A stretch of DNA of 64,000 bases from Pseudidiomarina atlantica (GTDB lineage Bacteria; Pseudomonadota; Gammaproteobacteria; Enterobacterales; Alteromonadaceae). Below are positions 15,473-29,136 of this stretch, piece after piece. The stretch is taken from assembly GCF_000753735.1 (NCBI RefSeq), contig NZ_JPIN01000011.1:38365-102364 (forward strand), read 5' to 3'. The notes below the pieces were generated by a model. It worked only from the letters and a program-made list of their open reading frames with translations, was not told where the DNA came from and did not search any database. Every line of letters begins with the position of its first letter. The stretch's first letter is position 1. The translations under genes and the position numbers were made by a program.

Positions 15473-18097
15473 ATGCAGGTTTTGAAATTTGGGGGATCGT
15501 CGCTTGGATCGCGGCGAAAGATGGACGCGGTGGCGGCGCAGTTGCTACGCCGCGCCAAGGGCAAGCAGCTCATGGTGGTGCTATCCGCGCCTCAGGGAAT
15601 GACAAATCTGCTGGAAACGATGCTGCAACAGGCGCAGCTTGGCACGCTAGAAAGGTCGCAACTGCAAGAGTGGCGAAGCCGCTGCTTAGCCTTGATTGCC
15701 AATGAATCCTCGGCAGCAATGCCGCGCGACAGCGAAAACGACAACAACACCAAAATCAACAGCATCAAGCTCAGCAAAAGCACCCAAACGCAACTCGAAA
15801 GTTTCATCGCGCAGCAAACGCAACTGCTCGAGCAGCAACTGCAAGGAATTGCTCTGCTCGGTGAATGCTCCAACAAAATCAAAGCGAAGCTGATGTCGAT
15901 GGGTGAACTCATCAGTGTGCAAATCATGCAGGCACTCCTTAATGCCGAGCACGCCAACGACGCCACCAGCGCAGCGAACGCCACGCACACCACAAGCGCC
16001 GGCAACGCCACAAGCGCCGAAATCCTCCCCGCGCACCAATGCTTAAAGGCGAGCGGTGATTACCTGAACGCACAAGTAGATATCCCAGCTTCGGCCAAAA
16101 GCCTGCAGCGCTGGCTCACCGAAGCTGAATCCGAAGCAGCAACCGCCCCCCAAGCGGCCAAAACCACCATCACCCTCGTGCCCGGCTACCAAGCCGCGCA
16201 CGAAGACGACGGTCTCTGCGTGCTCGGTCGCAACGGCTCCGATTACTCGGCGGCGGTGCTCGCTGCCGCGCTTAAAGCGGAATGCTGCGAGATCTGGACC
16301 GACGTCGATGGCGTCTACACTGCTGACCCACGTACCATCAAAAGCGCACAATTAATCAAGCACCTGAGCTACGAAGAAGCGATGGAATTATCGCACTTTG
16401 GCGCACGCATTTTACATCCGAAAACCATCGCCCCGCTCGCGCAACACAACGTACCCTGCCTAATTAAAAATAGCCAAAGGCCGCAACAGCAAGGCACTCT
16501 CATCGATGCCCAAGGCGACCCAAGTCTGCCGATAAAAGGCCTATCGAATCTCTCACAAATGGCGCTGGTCACCGTTTCCGGGCCCGGCCTCAAAGGGGTA
16601 GCGGGTATCTCTGCGCGGGTGTTTTCGTGCCTTGCGCAACGCAATATCTCGATCAACCTCATCACCCAGTCATCCTCTGAGTTCAGCATCAGCTTCTGCG
16701 TCGAGCAACATGCCCTAACACCCACCAAAAAGGCGATTAGCAATGAGTTCGACTTGGAGCTCAAGGCCAACCTAATCAAGCCCATCGATATTCAAAAAAA
16801 CATGGCCATCATCTCGCTGATCGGTGACGGAATGCGCCATCAAGTTGGCTTGGCGGCGCGCTTTTTCGCCTCGCTGGCACAAGCGCATGTCAACGTTTGC
16901 GCAATGGCACAAGATAGCAGCGAGCGCACGGTCTCGGCAGTCATCAGCGAGCAACAAGCGCAAGATGCGCTCAAGGTTTGCCACGAAAATTTCTTTACTC
17001 ATATGCCGAGTATCGATGTGTTCGTTGTCGGTTGCGGCACGGTTGGCAAGCAATTGCTCGAACAAATCCACCGCCAACAAAGCTTTCTGCATAAACGCAA
17101 CGTCAAACTCAAAGTCTATGGCATCGCTAACAGCCAAAAACTCCTCACCAACGCCCACGGCATTGATCTAAGTCAATGGCAGCAAGACCTCAGCAAAGCC
17201 AAACAAAGCTTTAGCAGCGACGCCCTGAAAGCCTTCGTCAAGCGCCATCACTTAGTGAATCCGGTGCTGGTCGATTGCACCAGCTCCAACGCTATCGCCG
17301 GCAGCTATCTCGACTATTTGACCAGCGGTTTTCACGTGGTGACGCCGAACAAAAAGGCCAACACCATGGCGCAAAGCTACTACCAAAAGCTCAAAGATAC
17401 CGCCCGCAACCAACATCGGCGCTATCTCTATGAAACCACCGTAGGCGCTGGCTTGCCGATTATTGATGCCGTGCAAGGCTTACAAAATGCCGGCGATAAA
17501 CTCACCGAGTTTGGTGGTATTTTGTCGGGTTCACTGAGCTATTTATTCGGCTTACTCGAAGAAAATCAGCCCTTTTCCAAAGCCATCCAGCAAGCACGCG
17601 AAAAAGGCTACACTGAACCCGATCCGCGCGACGATCTTTCGGGTCTCGATGTCGCACGCAAACTACTCATTATGGCACGCGAAATTGGCCTGCAACTGGA
17701 ACTCGATGACATCGACATCGAACCGCTACTGCCAGCCAGCTTCCAAGCCGACGACGCCAGCAGAGCCGAGAGCATTGACGACTTCATGGCGCGCTTGCCC
17801 GAACTCGACCAGCACTACCAACAACGCCAACAACAAGCGGCCAAAAACGGCAAAGTATTGCGCTATGTCGCCCAAATCAAACACAACCAGTGCCAAGTCA
17901 AAATTGCTGAACTTGCACCGGACCATCCGCTCGCGAGCATCAAAAATGGCGAAAATGCTTTGGTCATTCAAAGCGACTATTATCAGCCCATCCCGTTTGT
18001 GCTGCGCGGTTATGGTGCGGGTGCTACAGTGACCGCTGCGGGTATTTTCAGTGACATCATGCGCACCCTCGCATGGCAACAACAAGGAGCCGCCTAA
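15473..18097 (+). CDS. thrA: Bifunctional aspartokinase / homoserine dehydrogenase I
   Basis: The enzyme phosphorylates aspartate and later reduces aspartate semialdehyde to homoserine, the two ends of the common pathway. The aspartokinase part starts KFGGSSLG (residues 4-11) and includes FGARILHPKT; two ACT domains follow (about 350-500). The homoserine dehydrogenase part has the nucleotide-binding VVGCGTVGKQLLEQI (about 518) and TTVGAGLPIIDAVQGL (about 655). The 874 residues exceed the roughly 820 of E. coli ThrA; some of the excess is a low-complexity Ala/Thr/Asn stretch near residues 160-185. CGGAG stands eight bases before the start. The stop shares a base with thrB (TAATG). Control is by the thrL attenuator and probably by threonine feedback. 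Confidence 0.97.
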   Translation: MQVLKFGGSSLGSRRKMDAVAAQLLRRAKGKQLMVVLSAPQGMTNLLETMLQQAQLGTLERSQLQEWRSRCLALIANESSAAMPRDSENDNNTKINSIKLSKSTQTQLESFIAQQTQLLEQQLQGIALLGECSNKIKAKLMSMGELISVQIMQALLNAEHANDATSAANATHTTSAGNATSAEILPAHQCLKASGDYLNAQVDIPASAKSLQRWLTEAESEAATAPQAAKTTITLVPGYQAAHEDDGLCVLGRNGSDYSAAVLAAALKAECCEIWTDVDGVYTADPRTIKSAQLIKHLSYEEAMELSHFGARILHPKTIAPLAQHNVPCLIKNSQRPQQQGTLIDAQGDPSLPIKGLSNLSQMALVTVSGPGLKGVAGISARVFSCLAQRNISINLITQSSSEFSISFCVEQHALTPTKKAISNEFDLELKANLIKPIDIQKNMAIISLIGDGMRHQVGLAARFFASLAQAHVNVCAMAQDSSERTVSAVISEQQAQDALKVCHENFFTHMPSIDVFVVGCGTVGKQLLEQIHRQQSFLHKRNVKLKVYGIANSQKLLTNAHGIDLSQWQQDLSKAKQSFSSDALKAFVKRHHLVNPVLVDCTSSNAIAGSYLDYLTSGFHVVTPNKKANTMAQSYYQKLKDTARNQHRRYLYETTVGAGLPIIDAVQGLQNAGDKLTEFGGILSGSLSYLFGLLEENQPFSKAIQQAREKGYTEPDPRDDLSGLDVARKLLIMAREIGLQLELDDIDIEPLLPASFQADDASRAESIDDFMARLPELDQHYQQRQQQAAKNGKVLRYVAQIKHNQCQVKIAELAPDHPLASIKNGENALVIQSDYYQPIPFVLRGYGAGATVTAAGIFSDIMRTLAWQQQGAA

Positions 18098-19122
18098 TGC
18101 AAAAAACCTATTACGCTCCGGCTTCTATTGGTAATTTTTCAGTAGGTTTCGATACCCTTGGACTAGCGCTGCAACCGTGCGACGGCAGCCTATTTGGCGA
18201 CCGCCTCAGCATCGAGCCAGCAACAAAAACAACCAAAACCACAACAGCAGTCACCGAGCTCCAAATAACCGGTCGCTACGCGCACCAATTACCAGCAGAT
18301 CCGCAGCAAAACCTAGTCAACAAATGCTGGCAACATTTTCGCGCTGCAATCACCGGACCCAAACAACCACAGGAGCCACTCCCCGAGCTCAAGCTAACCC
18401 TGCACAAAGAACTCCCAGTCGGCAGTGGCTTGGGCTCCAGCGCCTGCTCAATCGTCGCCACCCTGTATGCCCTGAACGACTATTTCGACCACCCGTTAAG
18501 GCAGCAGCAGCTACTACAACTGATGGCGCGACTCGAGGGCCAAACCAGCAACGCCATGCACCTCGACAATATTGCACCAGCCTATTTTGGTGGACTGCAA
18601 TTAATGGCGACCGACTCGCAACACCCCTGTCGCCAATTGCCATGGTTTGCGCATTGGTCGGTGGTGGTCAGCTATCCGGGCACGGTGCTCAACACCGCCA
18701 CAGCCCGGCAAGTGATCCCAGCCCAGCTACCGCTCACAACCGCCATCCAAGCCGCGCAAAACCTCGCGAGCTTCGTCCATGGCCTACACAGTCAAGACGA
18801 AGCGCTGGCACTTAGTGCACTCGAGGATTGTCTCGCTGAGCCCCATCGGCTACAGCTGCTACCGCAGCTCACGAGCCTACGGCAACAAGCGCAACAGCTC
18901 GGCATCGCCCACCTGGGTATTTCCGGTGCCGGACCGACCCTGTTCGCCTTGTGTCGCAACGACGCACAAGCCGCACAGATGAAACAATTACTCGAAACTC
19001 AATATCAGCAGAACACAGATGCGATGACCGTGCACTGCCGCCCTGATCCGAACGGCGCCCGACAACTCGCCACCCAAGCGCAACCCGAACCAGCAAAGGA
19101 GTCCGCCCATGTCGCTCGTTAA
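18097..19122 (+). CDS. thrB: Homoserine kinase
   Basis: The protein phosphorylates homoserine with ATP. It belongs to the GHMP kinase family, shown by the glycine/serine loop PVGSGLGSSACS near residue 107 and the C-terminal GISGAGPTLFALC. The start at 18097 is chosen because it overlaps the thrA stop (TAATG), follows AAGGAG and gives MQKTYYAPASIGNFSVGFDT, the normal N-terminus; an in-frame ATG at 18073 lies inside thrA. The 341-residue product is slightly longer than E. coli ThrB because of a C-terminal tail. It overlaps thrC by 14 bases. Confidence 0.96.
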   Translation: MQKTYYAPASIGNFSVGFDTLGLALQPCDGSLFGDRLSIEPATKTTKTTTAVTELQITGRYAHQLPADPQQNLVNKCWQHFRAAITGPKQPQEPLPELKLTLHKELPVGSGLGSSACSIVATLYALNDYFDHPLRQQQLLQLMARLEGQTSNAMHLDNIAPAYFGGLQLMATDSQHPCRQLPWFAHWSVVVSYPGTVLNTATARQVIPAQLPLTTAIQAAQNLASFVHGLHSQDEALALSALEDCLAEPHRLQLLPQLTSLRQQAQQLGIAHLGISGAGPTLFALCRNDAQAAQMKQLLETQYQQNTDAMTVHCRPDPNGARQLATQAQPEPAKESAHVAR

Positions 19123-20428
19123 TCTTCTCGACCCTAGTCAACGCGTCAGTTTTCTTGAGGCAGTGCAACTCGGTCTGGGCCGCAACCAAGGCCTGTTCTT
19201 TTTCGACCTAGCAGCGCCATGGCCGCAACTCGACCTCGATCAGTTGCTGGCCATGCCCTTTGCCCAACGAAGCGGACACATTTTGGCGGCACTCACCGAC
19301 AACGAAATCAGCCCAACACGTATGAGCGAATTGACCGAGCAGGCGTTTAATTTCCCAGCACCGGTAGTGCCAATTAGCGCAACCGTCAGCTGCCTTGAGC
19401 TGTTTCACGGTCCGACTTTAGCATTTAAAGACTTCGGCGCCCGTTTTATGGCCCTCGCGCTGGCCGCAGCCCAACGAACCGCAGCCCAACAAGCCAGCCC
19501 GCCAGCCACCACCATCGTCACCGCCACTTCCGGCGACACCGGTGCTGCCGTGGCGGCGGCATTCTACCGCCAGCCCAACGTCAATGTCGTGGTGCTCTAT
19601 CCCGAGGGCAAAGTCAGCCCCTTGCAAGCCAAGCTCTTCACCACCTTGAACGACAACGTGCAGAGCATTGCCATCAACGGTGATTTCGACCAATGCCAGG
19701 CGCTGGTCAAGCAGCTCTTTAACGACCCAGAGGCCGCCACACAACTGCAGCTTAATTCGGCAAACTCGATTAATATCAGCCGCTTATTTGCCCAGGTGTG
19801 CTACTACTTCGAAGCCTGGGCACAGCTACCACAAGCGCAACGCGAACACACCGTCATTTGTGTGCCGAGCGGCAACTTTGGCAACGTTTGCGCCGCGTTA
19901 ATCGCGCTGCAACTCGGTTTGCCAGTCAAACGTGTCATCGCCGCCACCAACAGCAACGACACCGTGCCGCGTTACCTGCAAAATCAGCAATGGCAACCGC
20001 AACCAACGCAAGCCACGCTGTCGAATGCCATGGACATCAGTGCCCCGAACAATTGGCCGCGCGTCGAAGCGCTGCTCAATCACAATCCGCAGTTGAGAAA
20101 CAAGTTCAGCGCGGTTGCCATCAGCGAGGCCGATACCATCAAAGCCACCCAAGCGCTCCACCAGCAAGGCTACCTCAGTGAGCCGCATGCTGCGGTGGCA
20201 TGGGCGGCGCTGCAGCAAACCCAGCAACCAGAAGAGCATGGCTTGATTATCGGCACCGCTCATCCGGCTAAGTTCGCCGAACGCGTCGAGCACCTCATCA
20301 AAGCACCCGTCGAGCTACCAGCCGCCTTACAACAAGTGCTTGAAAAACCAGAGCTCAACCTGCGTATGAACGCCGATTACCAGCAACTGAAAGCGCATTT
20401 ATTAAAACAATCACAAAACAAAGGTTGA
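19109..20428 (+). CDS. thrC: Threonine synthase
   Basis: The 439-residue PLP enzyme converts phosphohomoserine to threonine. The PLP lysine is in TLAFKDFGARF near residue 106. TSGDTGAAVA (about 137) and SGNFGN hold the cofactor phosphate and substrate. AAAGGAG before the ATG and the overlap with thrB show coupled translation. It ends the thr operon; the leu leader starts 83 bases later. The threonine made here is the substrate of ilvA, encoded on the other strand a few kilobases away. Confidence 0.96.
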   Translation: MSLVNLLDPSQRVSFLEAVQLGLGRNQGLFFFDLAAPWPQLDLDQLLAMPFAQRSGHILAALTDNEISPTRMSELTEQAFNFPAPVVPISATVSCLELFHGPTLAFKDFGARFMALALAAAQRTAAQQASPPATTIVTATSGDTGAAVAAAFYRQPNVNVVVLYPEGKVSPLQAKLFTTLNDNVQSIAINGDFDQCQALVKQLFNDPEAATQLQLNSANSINISRLFAQVCYYFEAWAQLPQAQREHTVICVPSGNFGNVCAALIALQLGLPVKRVIAATNSNDTVPRYLQNQQWQPQPTQATLSNAMDISAPNNWPRVEALLNHNPQLRNKFSAVAISEADTIKATQALHQQGYLSEPHAAVAWAALQQTQQPEEHGLIIGTAHPAKFAERVEHLIKAPVELPAALQQVLEKPELNLRMNADYQQLKAHLLKQSQNKG

Positions 20429-20436
20429 TCTAAAAA

Positions 20437-20449
20437 TATCACCGTGATA
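20437..20449. promoter_or_regulatory. Perfect small palindrome between thrC and leuL
   Basis: TATCAC-C-GTGATA lies in the short gap where the leu promoter should be. It could be an operator. No convincing -35/-10 pair was seen in 20429-20511. Confidence 0.3.
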
Positions 20450-20511
20450 AACCTTAAAGCAGATTGATTGAACCAACAGCAAATAGCCAACAGCAAGTAG
20501 CAAACTTACAA

Positions 20512-20598
20512 ATGTTAAAAAATTCGTTCGTAATTATTATTAACCTCCTCCTCGTGCTTCTCATCAGACGCGCGGGAGCTGCTATTTGTGAAAGTTAA
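20512..20598 (+). CDS. leuL: leu operon leader peptide
   Basis: The 28-residue frame contains NLLLVLLI, six leucine codons (five CTC/CTT in a row around one valine) after an isoleucine run, then stops at 20596-20598. A strong intrinsic terminator starts 24 bases later and leuA follows. This is the arrangement of leucine attenuation. Its start has no strong ribosome binding site visible, but codon content and placement are clear. Confidence 0.85.
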   Translation: MLKNSFVIIINLLLVLLIRRAGAAICES

Positions 20599-20622
20599 CT
20601 AAGAAACGAACCAAGCAAAAAG

Positions 20623-20655
20623 AAAGCCCCGCCATCAGGTCGGGGCTTTTTTTTT
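20623..20655 (+). terminator. leu attenuator hairpin
   Basis: AAAGCCCCG (20623-20631) pairs with CGGGGCTTT (20641-20649) and is followed by a T-run. It lies between leuL and leuA. Confidence 0.9.
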
Positions 20656-20721
20656 AGCCCGACCTCGGCGGCCAACAGCGCAAAAGCGCAACAACAGCTA
20701 AAGGCGTAACGAGGAAGAGCA

Positions 20722-24768
<4,047 letters not shown>

Positions 24769-24772
<4 letters not shown>

Positions 24773-25395
24773 GCCAACAACAGTACTTTCACCAAGGCAG
24801 CGCCTGCGCGTTGCCCATAGATAACGTCGACACGGACCAAATCATTCCAAAGCAGTTTTTAACCGGTATTTCGCGCGACGGCTTTGGCGCGGCACTCTTT
24901 TACGACTGGCGCTACCTTGACGATGGCGCGCCCAACCCTGATTTCGTGCTGAATCAACCACAGTTCCAAGGCGTCAGCATTCTCGTTGCGGGGCATAATT
25001 TCGGTTGCGGTTCAAGCCGTGAACACGCGCCTTGGGCGCTCGCGCAGTTCGGCTTTAAAGTGGTGGTTGCCAGTAGCTTCGCCGATATTTTCTACCGCAA
25101 TTGCATTAACAATAAGTTGTTACCAGCACAGGTCAGCACGACCGACCTCAAGCGTCTGACGGCTGTTTGTGAACAACGCGCCGAAGCGATCAAAGTCGAT
25201 TTAGAACAGCAGCAATTGGTGCTCAGTAACGGTGAAGCGATTCCGTTCAGCATCGCGAGCAGCGATCGTGATCAACTGTTAGATGATTGTGACTTTATTG
25301 GGGTAGCGGAGCAGCACTTGGACGCCATCGATCGTTACGAGAACGATCGGGCGACCACAGTGCCTTGGTTTATGCCGCTTTCCTTTACGGTATGA
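24769..25395 (+). CDS. leuD: 3-isopropylmalate dehydratase, small subunit
   Basis: The 208-residue swivel subunit has the motif [17 protein letters not shown] at about residues 75-91 and [11 protein letters not shown] near the start. It forms the isomerase with LeuC. Its last 61 bases overlap the 3' end of ilvA on the other strand, an uncommon convergent overlap with no terminator between. Confidence 0.97.
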
Positions 25396-26966
25396 GCGTT
25401 TGCGGTGTGAGTCTTTTCCGAATGCGCTAAAAAGAATTGGTAGCTTGGCTGCGTCGTGACATCCACAAACGGGTAGCCAAGCTGCTGTAACAGCTGCTGC
25501 AGCTCGCTAGCACTCGCCGCCGCAGCATCTATGCCACCAAAACCGACCAACACATCACCGTACGCGGCGCCATGATTACGATAGTGAAACAAGCTGATAT
25601 TGGCGCTATCGCCAAGCGCCTGTAAAAAATCGCTAAGTGCTTGCGGATGTTCAGGAAAAGTCACCTGAAACAGGCGTTCCTGCAGCGGCTGCCGTGGCCG
25701 CCCACCGACCATATGCCGAATATGCTGCTTCGCTAGTTCATCTTGCGACAAATCAACAAAGGCATAGCCCGCCTGTGCCAACAGCTGCTTGACTTCATTC
25801 AGTTCATGCAAGCCATCGGTAAGCTTCACGCCGACAAAGATCTGAGCTTGCTGATCATCGGCGTAACGGTAGTTAAACTCGGTGATCACGCGGCCATTAA
25901 GCACCTCGCAGAAGCGCCGAAAGCTGCCCACGCGCTCGGCAATGGTCACCGCCAACAAGGCTTCGCGCAACTCGCCAATTTCACTGCGTTCGACAATGTA
26001 ACGCAGCCGATCAAAATTCAAATTAGCGCCACTCAGTACCGTCGCCAAGCGCAAACCTGGCCTCACTTCAGCACGGCGGGCATACACTTTCAAACCTGCC
26101 AACGCCAGTGCACCCGCAGGCTCGGCGATGGCACGGGCATCGTCGAAAATATCTTTCACCGCCGCACAAATCTCGTCAGACGACACCGTGATCACTTCAT
26201 CGCAGAGTGCCGCAGCCACGCTAAATGGCAAAGTGCCGACCTGCTTCACCGCAGTACCGTCGGCAAATAGGCCAACTTGCTTGAGTTTCAACGGGTAGCG
26301 TGCCGCCAAAGCGGCAGTCAACGAGGCCGCATCGGCGGGCTCTACCCCAATCACTTTAATTTCTGGGCAAATGCTTTTGATATAAGCCGCCATACCGGCC
26401 AACAAGCCACCGCCGCCGACGGGCACAAACACCGCATCAAAATGCTGCTGGGCCAGCATTTCTTTAGCCACGGTACCCTGCCCAGCAATCACTGCATCGT
26501 CATCAAATGGCGGCACATAGCTCAGCTTGCGTTCAGCAGCCAACTGGTGGGCAAAATCACTGGCGCTGTCAAAATCAACGCCGTGCAAAATCACCTCAGC
26601 GCCTCTATCGCGCACCGCACTCACTTTGATTTCCGCAGTGGTGACCGGCATCACCACCACCGCATGGAGCCCAAGCTGTTTGGCTGAGTACGCCACGCCT
26701 TGGGCATGGTTGCCTGCCGAGGCACAAATCACTCCCTGCACGCCCTGTTGCTGCAATTGGTGTAACTTATTAAAGGCACCACGTAGCTTAAATGAGTAAA
26801 TCGGCTGCTGATCTTCGCGTTTCAACAGCACTTGGTGCTGTAACCGTTTGCTGAGCTTGGGCATTTCTTGTAATGGCGTCTCGACCGCTGCTTGGTAGAC
26901 CGGCGCCAGCAAAATTTGCCGCAAGTAATGGGCTTTCATCGCCTCTACCGAGGTAAATTCACTCAT
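25335..26966 (-). CDS. ilvA: Threonine ammonia-lyase, biosynthetic
   Basis: The PLP enzyme turns threonine into 2-ketobutyrate, the first step towards isoleucine. The PLP lysine is Lys 60 in [11 protein letters not shown]. The loop [10 protein letters not shown] binds the cofactor phosphate. Two C-terminal ACT-like regulatory domains (about 330-510) sense isoleucine and valine. At 543 residues it is longer than E. coli IlvA (514): the tail after [11 protein letters not shown] adds about 28 residues, and this tail is the part antisense to leuD. The start overlaps the ilvD stop by four bases. It is the last gene of ilvGMDA. Confidence 0.96.
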   Translation of the reverse strand: MSEFTSVEAMKAHYLRQILLAPVYQAAVETPLQEMPKLSKRLQHQVLLKREDQQPIYSFKLRGAFNKLHQLQQQGVQGVICASAGNHAQGVAYSAKQLGLHAVVVMPVTTAEIKVSAVRDRGAEVILHGVDFDSASDFAHQLAAERKLSYVPPFDDDAVIAGQGTVAKEMLAQQHFDAVFVPVGGGGLLAGMAAYIKSICPEIKVIGVEPADAASLTAALAARYPLKLKQVGLFADGTAVKQVGTLPFSVAAALCDEVITVSSDEICAAVKDIFDDARAIAEPAGALALAGLKVYARRAEVRPGLRLATVLSGANLNFDRLRYIVERSEIGELREALLAVTIAERVGSFRRFCEVLNGRVITEFNYRYADDQQAQIFVGVKLTDGLHELNEVKQLLAQAGYAFVDLSQDELAKQHIRHMVGGRPRQPLQERLFQVTFPEHPQALSDFLQALGDSANISLFHYRNHGAAYGDVLVGFGGIDAAAASASELQQLLQQLGYPFVDVTTQPSYQFFLAHSEKTHTANAHTVKESGINQGTVVARSFS

Positions 26967-28828
26967 CGTGCACCACCTGCCAGTGTCACCGGCAACACCC
27001 GTACTGCACCTTTGTCAGCACTGCTAGCAAAGGCCGCATAGGCGCGCAATGCAGTACTCACCGCGCGCTCGCGCGGTTGCGGTTGCCACCCAGCAGCGCC
27101 TCGCGCTCGCATGGCGGCGCGGCGGGCCGCGAGTTCTTGCTCCGGCACTTGTAGCGTCAACGCGCGTTGGCGAATATCAATCGCGATACGATCGCCGTCT
27201 TCGACCAAGCCAATCACACCACCTGCTGCCGCTTCCGGCGAGACATGGCCAATCGACAAGCCCGAAGTACCGCCAGAGAAACGGCCGTCGGTAATGAGCG
27301 CACACTGGCTGTCCAGCCCCATCGATTTCAAATAGCTGGTCGGATACAACATTTCTTGCATGCCCGGCCCTCCGGCTGGGCCTTCATAGCGAATCACCAC
27401 CACATCGCCCGCTTTGACCACGCCACCGAGAATCCCTTCGACCGCCGCATCTTGACTATCAAATACCCGCGCTGGACCGCTAAATTGCAGCATTTCTTCA
27501 CGCACAGCGGCGGTTTTTACTACGCAACCATCTGCCGCCAAATTGCCCTGCAATACGGCCAGGCCGCCTTCAGTTGAATAAGCATGCTCACCAGCACGAA
27601 TACAGCCCTGCACCCGATCCACATCAACACTCGGGTAGTAACAATCTTGCGAGAATGCTTGGGTGGTCCGAATGCCGGCGGGTCCTGCTCGATAAAACTG
27701 CTGTACGGCTGCCGATGAAGTGCGGCGCACGTCCCAGGTAGCTAGCCAATCGTGCAGCGAAGCAAAAGCAATGTGGCCAACGTCCTCGTGCAACAAGCCA
27801 ATGCGCTCCAGCTCTCCTAAAATTGCCACCACCCCACCGGCGCGGTGCACGTCCTCCATGTGGTACTGCGGCGTCGCTGGAGCCACTTTGCATAGATTTG
27901 GCACCCGCCGCGACAGCGCGTCGATATCGGCCATGGCAAAATCAATTTCGCCTTCATAAGCCCCTGCCAACAAATGTAAAATAGTATTGGTCGAGCCGCC
28001 CATGGCAATATCCAGCATCATGGCGTTCTCAAAGGCATGGCGATTGGCGATGCTGCGCGGCAAGGCGCTCGCATCGTCCTGCTGATAATACTGCCGACAT
28101 AAATCCATGACGGTTTTACCGGCATCCACGAACAATTGGCGGCGCAGCTGATGGGTTGCCAACAACGAACCATTGCCCGGTAGCGCCAAACCCAAAGCCT
28201 CGAGCAAGCAGTTCATCGAATTTGCGGTGAACATCCCCGAGCAAGAGCCGCAGGTCGGACAGGCACTTTGTTCAATCGCTTCGCTGTCAGCGTCGGACAC
28301 CTTAGGATCGCCGCCGGCGACCATAGCGTCGACCAAATCGAGCTTGATAATTTGCTCCGACAACTTGGTCTTACCCGCTTCCATCGGACCACCCGAGACA
28401 AATACCACCGGAATGTTCAGTCGCATCGCCGCCATAAACATACCGGGCGTGATTTTGTCGCAGTTCGAGATACACACCATGGCATCGGCACAATGGGCAT
28501 TCACCACATACTCCACCGAGTCGGCAATCAAGTCGCGCGAGGGCAGGCTATACAGCATGCCGTCGTGCCCCATGGCAATGCCATCATCGACCGCGATACT
28601 GTTGAATTCCTTGGCAATGCCGCCGTTTGCGACGATGCTTTGCGCGACAATTTGTCCAACTTCACGCAAATGTACATGCCCCGGGACAAATTCGCTGAAG
28701 GAGTTGACCACCGCGACTATCGGCTTGCCAAAATCGGTGTCTTTGACGCCGGTGGCACGCCACAACGCTCGTGCACCTGCGCGATTACGACCTTGCGTGA
28801 CTGTTGCTGAACGTAATTTCGGCATCAT
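26963..28828 (-). CDS. ilvD: Dihydroxy-acid dehydratase
   Basis: The 621-residue enzyme dehydrates the dihydroxy acids of isoleucine and valine synthesis. Iron-sulfur cysteines are seen in [10 protein letters not shown] (Cys 123) and [12 protein letters not shown] (about 190-196). The C-terminal half has [16 protein letters not shown]. The start shares one base with the ilvM stop. Unlike enterobacteria there is no ilvE between ilvM and ilvD. Confidence 0.97.
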   Translation of the reverse strand: MMPKLRSATVTQGRNRAGARALWRATGVKDTDFGKPIVAVVNSFSEFVPGHVHLREVGQIVAQSIVANGGIAKEFNSIAVDDGIAMGHDGMLYSLPSRDLIADSVEYVVNAHCADAMVCISNCDKITPGMFMAAMRLNIPVVFVSGGPMEAGKTKLSEQIIKLDLVDAMVAGGDPKVSDADSEAIEQSACPTCGSCSGMFTANSMNCLLEALGLALPGNGSLLATHQLRRQLFVDAGKTVMDLCRQYYQQDDASALPRSIANRHAFENAMMLDIAMGGSTNTILHLLAGAYEGEIDFAMADIDALSRRVPNLCKVAPATPQYHMEDVHRAGGVVAILGELERIGLLHEDVGHIAFASLHDWLATWDVRRTSSAAVQQFYRAGPAGIRTTQAFSQDCYYPSVDVDRVQGCIRAGEHAYSTEGGLAVLQGNLAADGCVVKTAAVREEMLQFSGPARVFDSQDAAVEGILGGVVKAGDVVVIRYEGPAGGPGMQEMLYPTSYLKSMGLDSQCALITDGRFSGGTSGLSIGHVSPEAAAGGVIGLVEDGDRIAIDIRQRALTLQVPEQELAARRAAMRARGAAGWQPQPRERAVSTALRAYAAFASSADKGAVRVLPVTLAGGAR

Positions 28829-29136
28829 TAACCTCGTTGTGCTTGCGCGGCTGGCGTAACCAGCGATCGCGCTGCGGCCACAGGCGTGGGGCGAGCGGCC
28901 AATTGAAACTCAGCGCCCACTTTAAGTTCACGCACGTGGTAGATCTTGGCAAGTTGCTTTACCAGCAGCTCGATATTGCGCTCACTGGCGATTTCCAGCA
29001 CCAGCCGCTGCTCCAATTCGCTGTCGCGGGTCAGGTTCATACCGACCACGTTAAAACCACGGTAGCGCGCGACTTGCAGCACTCGCTCGATGGCAACCGG
29101 ATGATGATCAACAAGTAAAGTAACTGTGGTGTGCAT
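28828..29136 (-). CDS. ilvM: Acetolactate synthase II, small subunit
   Basis: The 102-residue protein has an ACT-type fold (residues about 3-75: a valine/histidine-rich first strand, then [18 protein letters not shown]). It is placed between ilvG and ilvD with one-base TAATG overlaps on both sides. In AHAS II the small subunit is needed for activity of IlvG. The C-terminal 25 residues are Ala/Arg-rich and not conserved. Confidence 0.92.
   Translation of the reverse strand: MHTTVTLLVDHHPVAIERVLQVARYRGFNVVGMNLTRDSELEQRLVLEIASERNIELLVKQLAKIYHVRELKVGAEFQLAARPTPVAAARSLVTPAAQAQRG

Noticed and set aside
25743..26687. Two plus-strand frames opposite ilvA
   Set aside because: Both are antisense shadows of the regulatory and catalytic parts of IlvA.
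28173..28859. Long plus-strand frame opposite ilvD
   Set aside because: It is a shadow of ilvD, with no ribosome binding site and unnatural composition.
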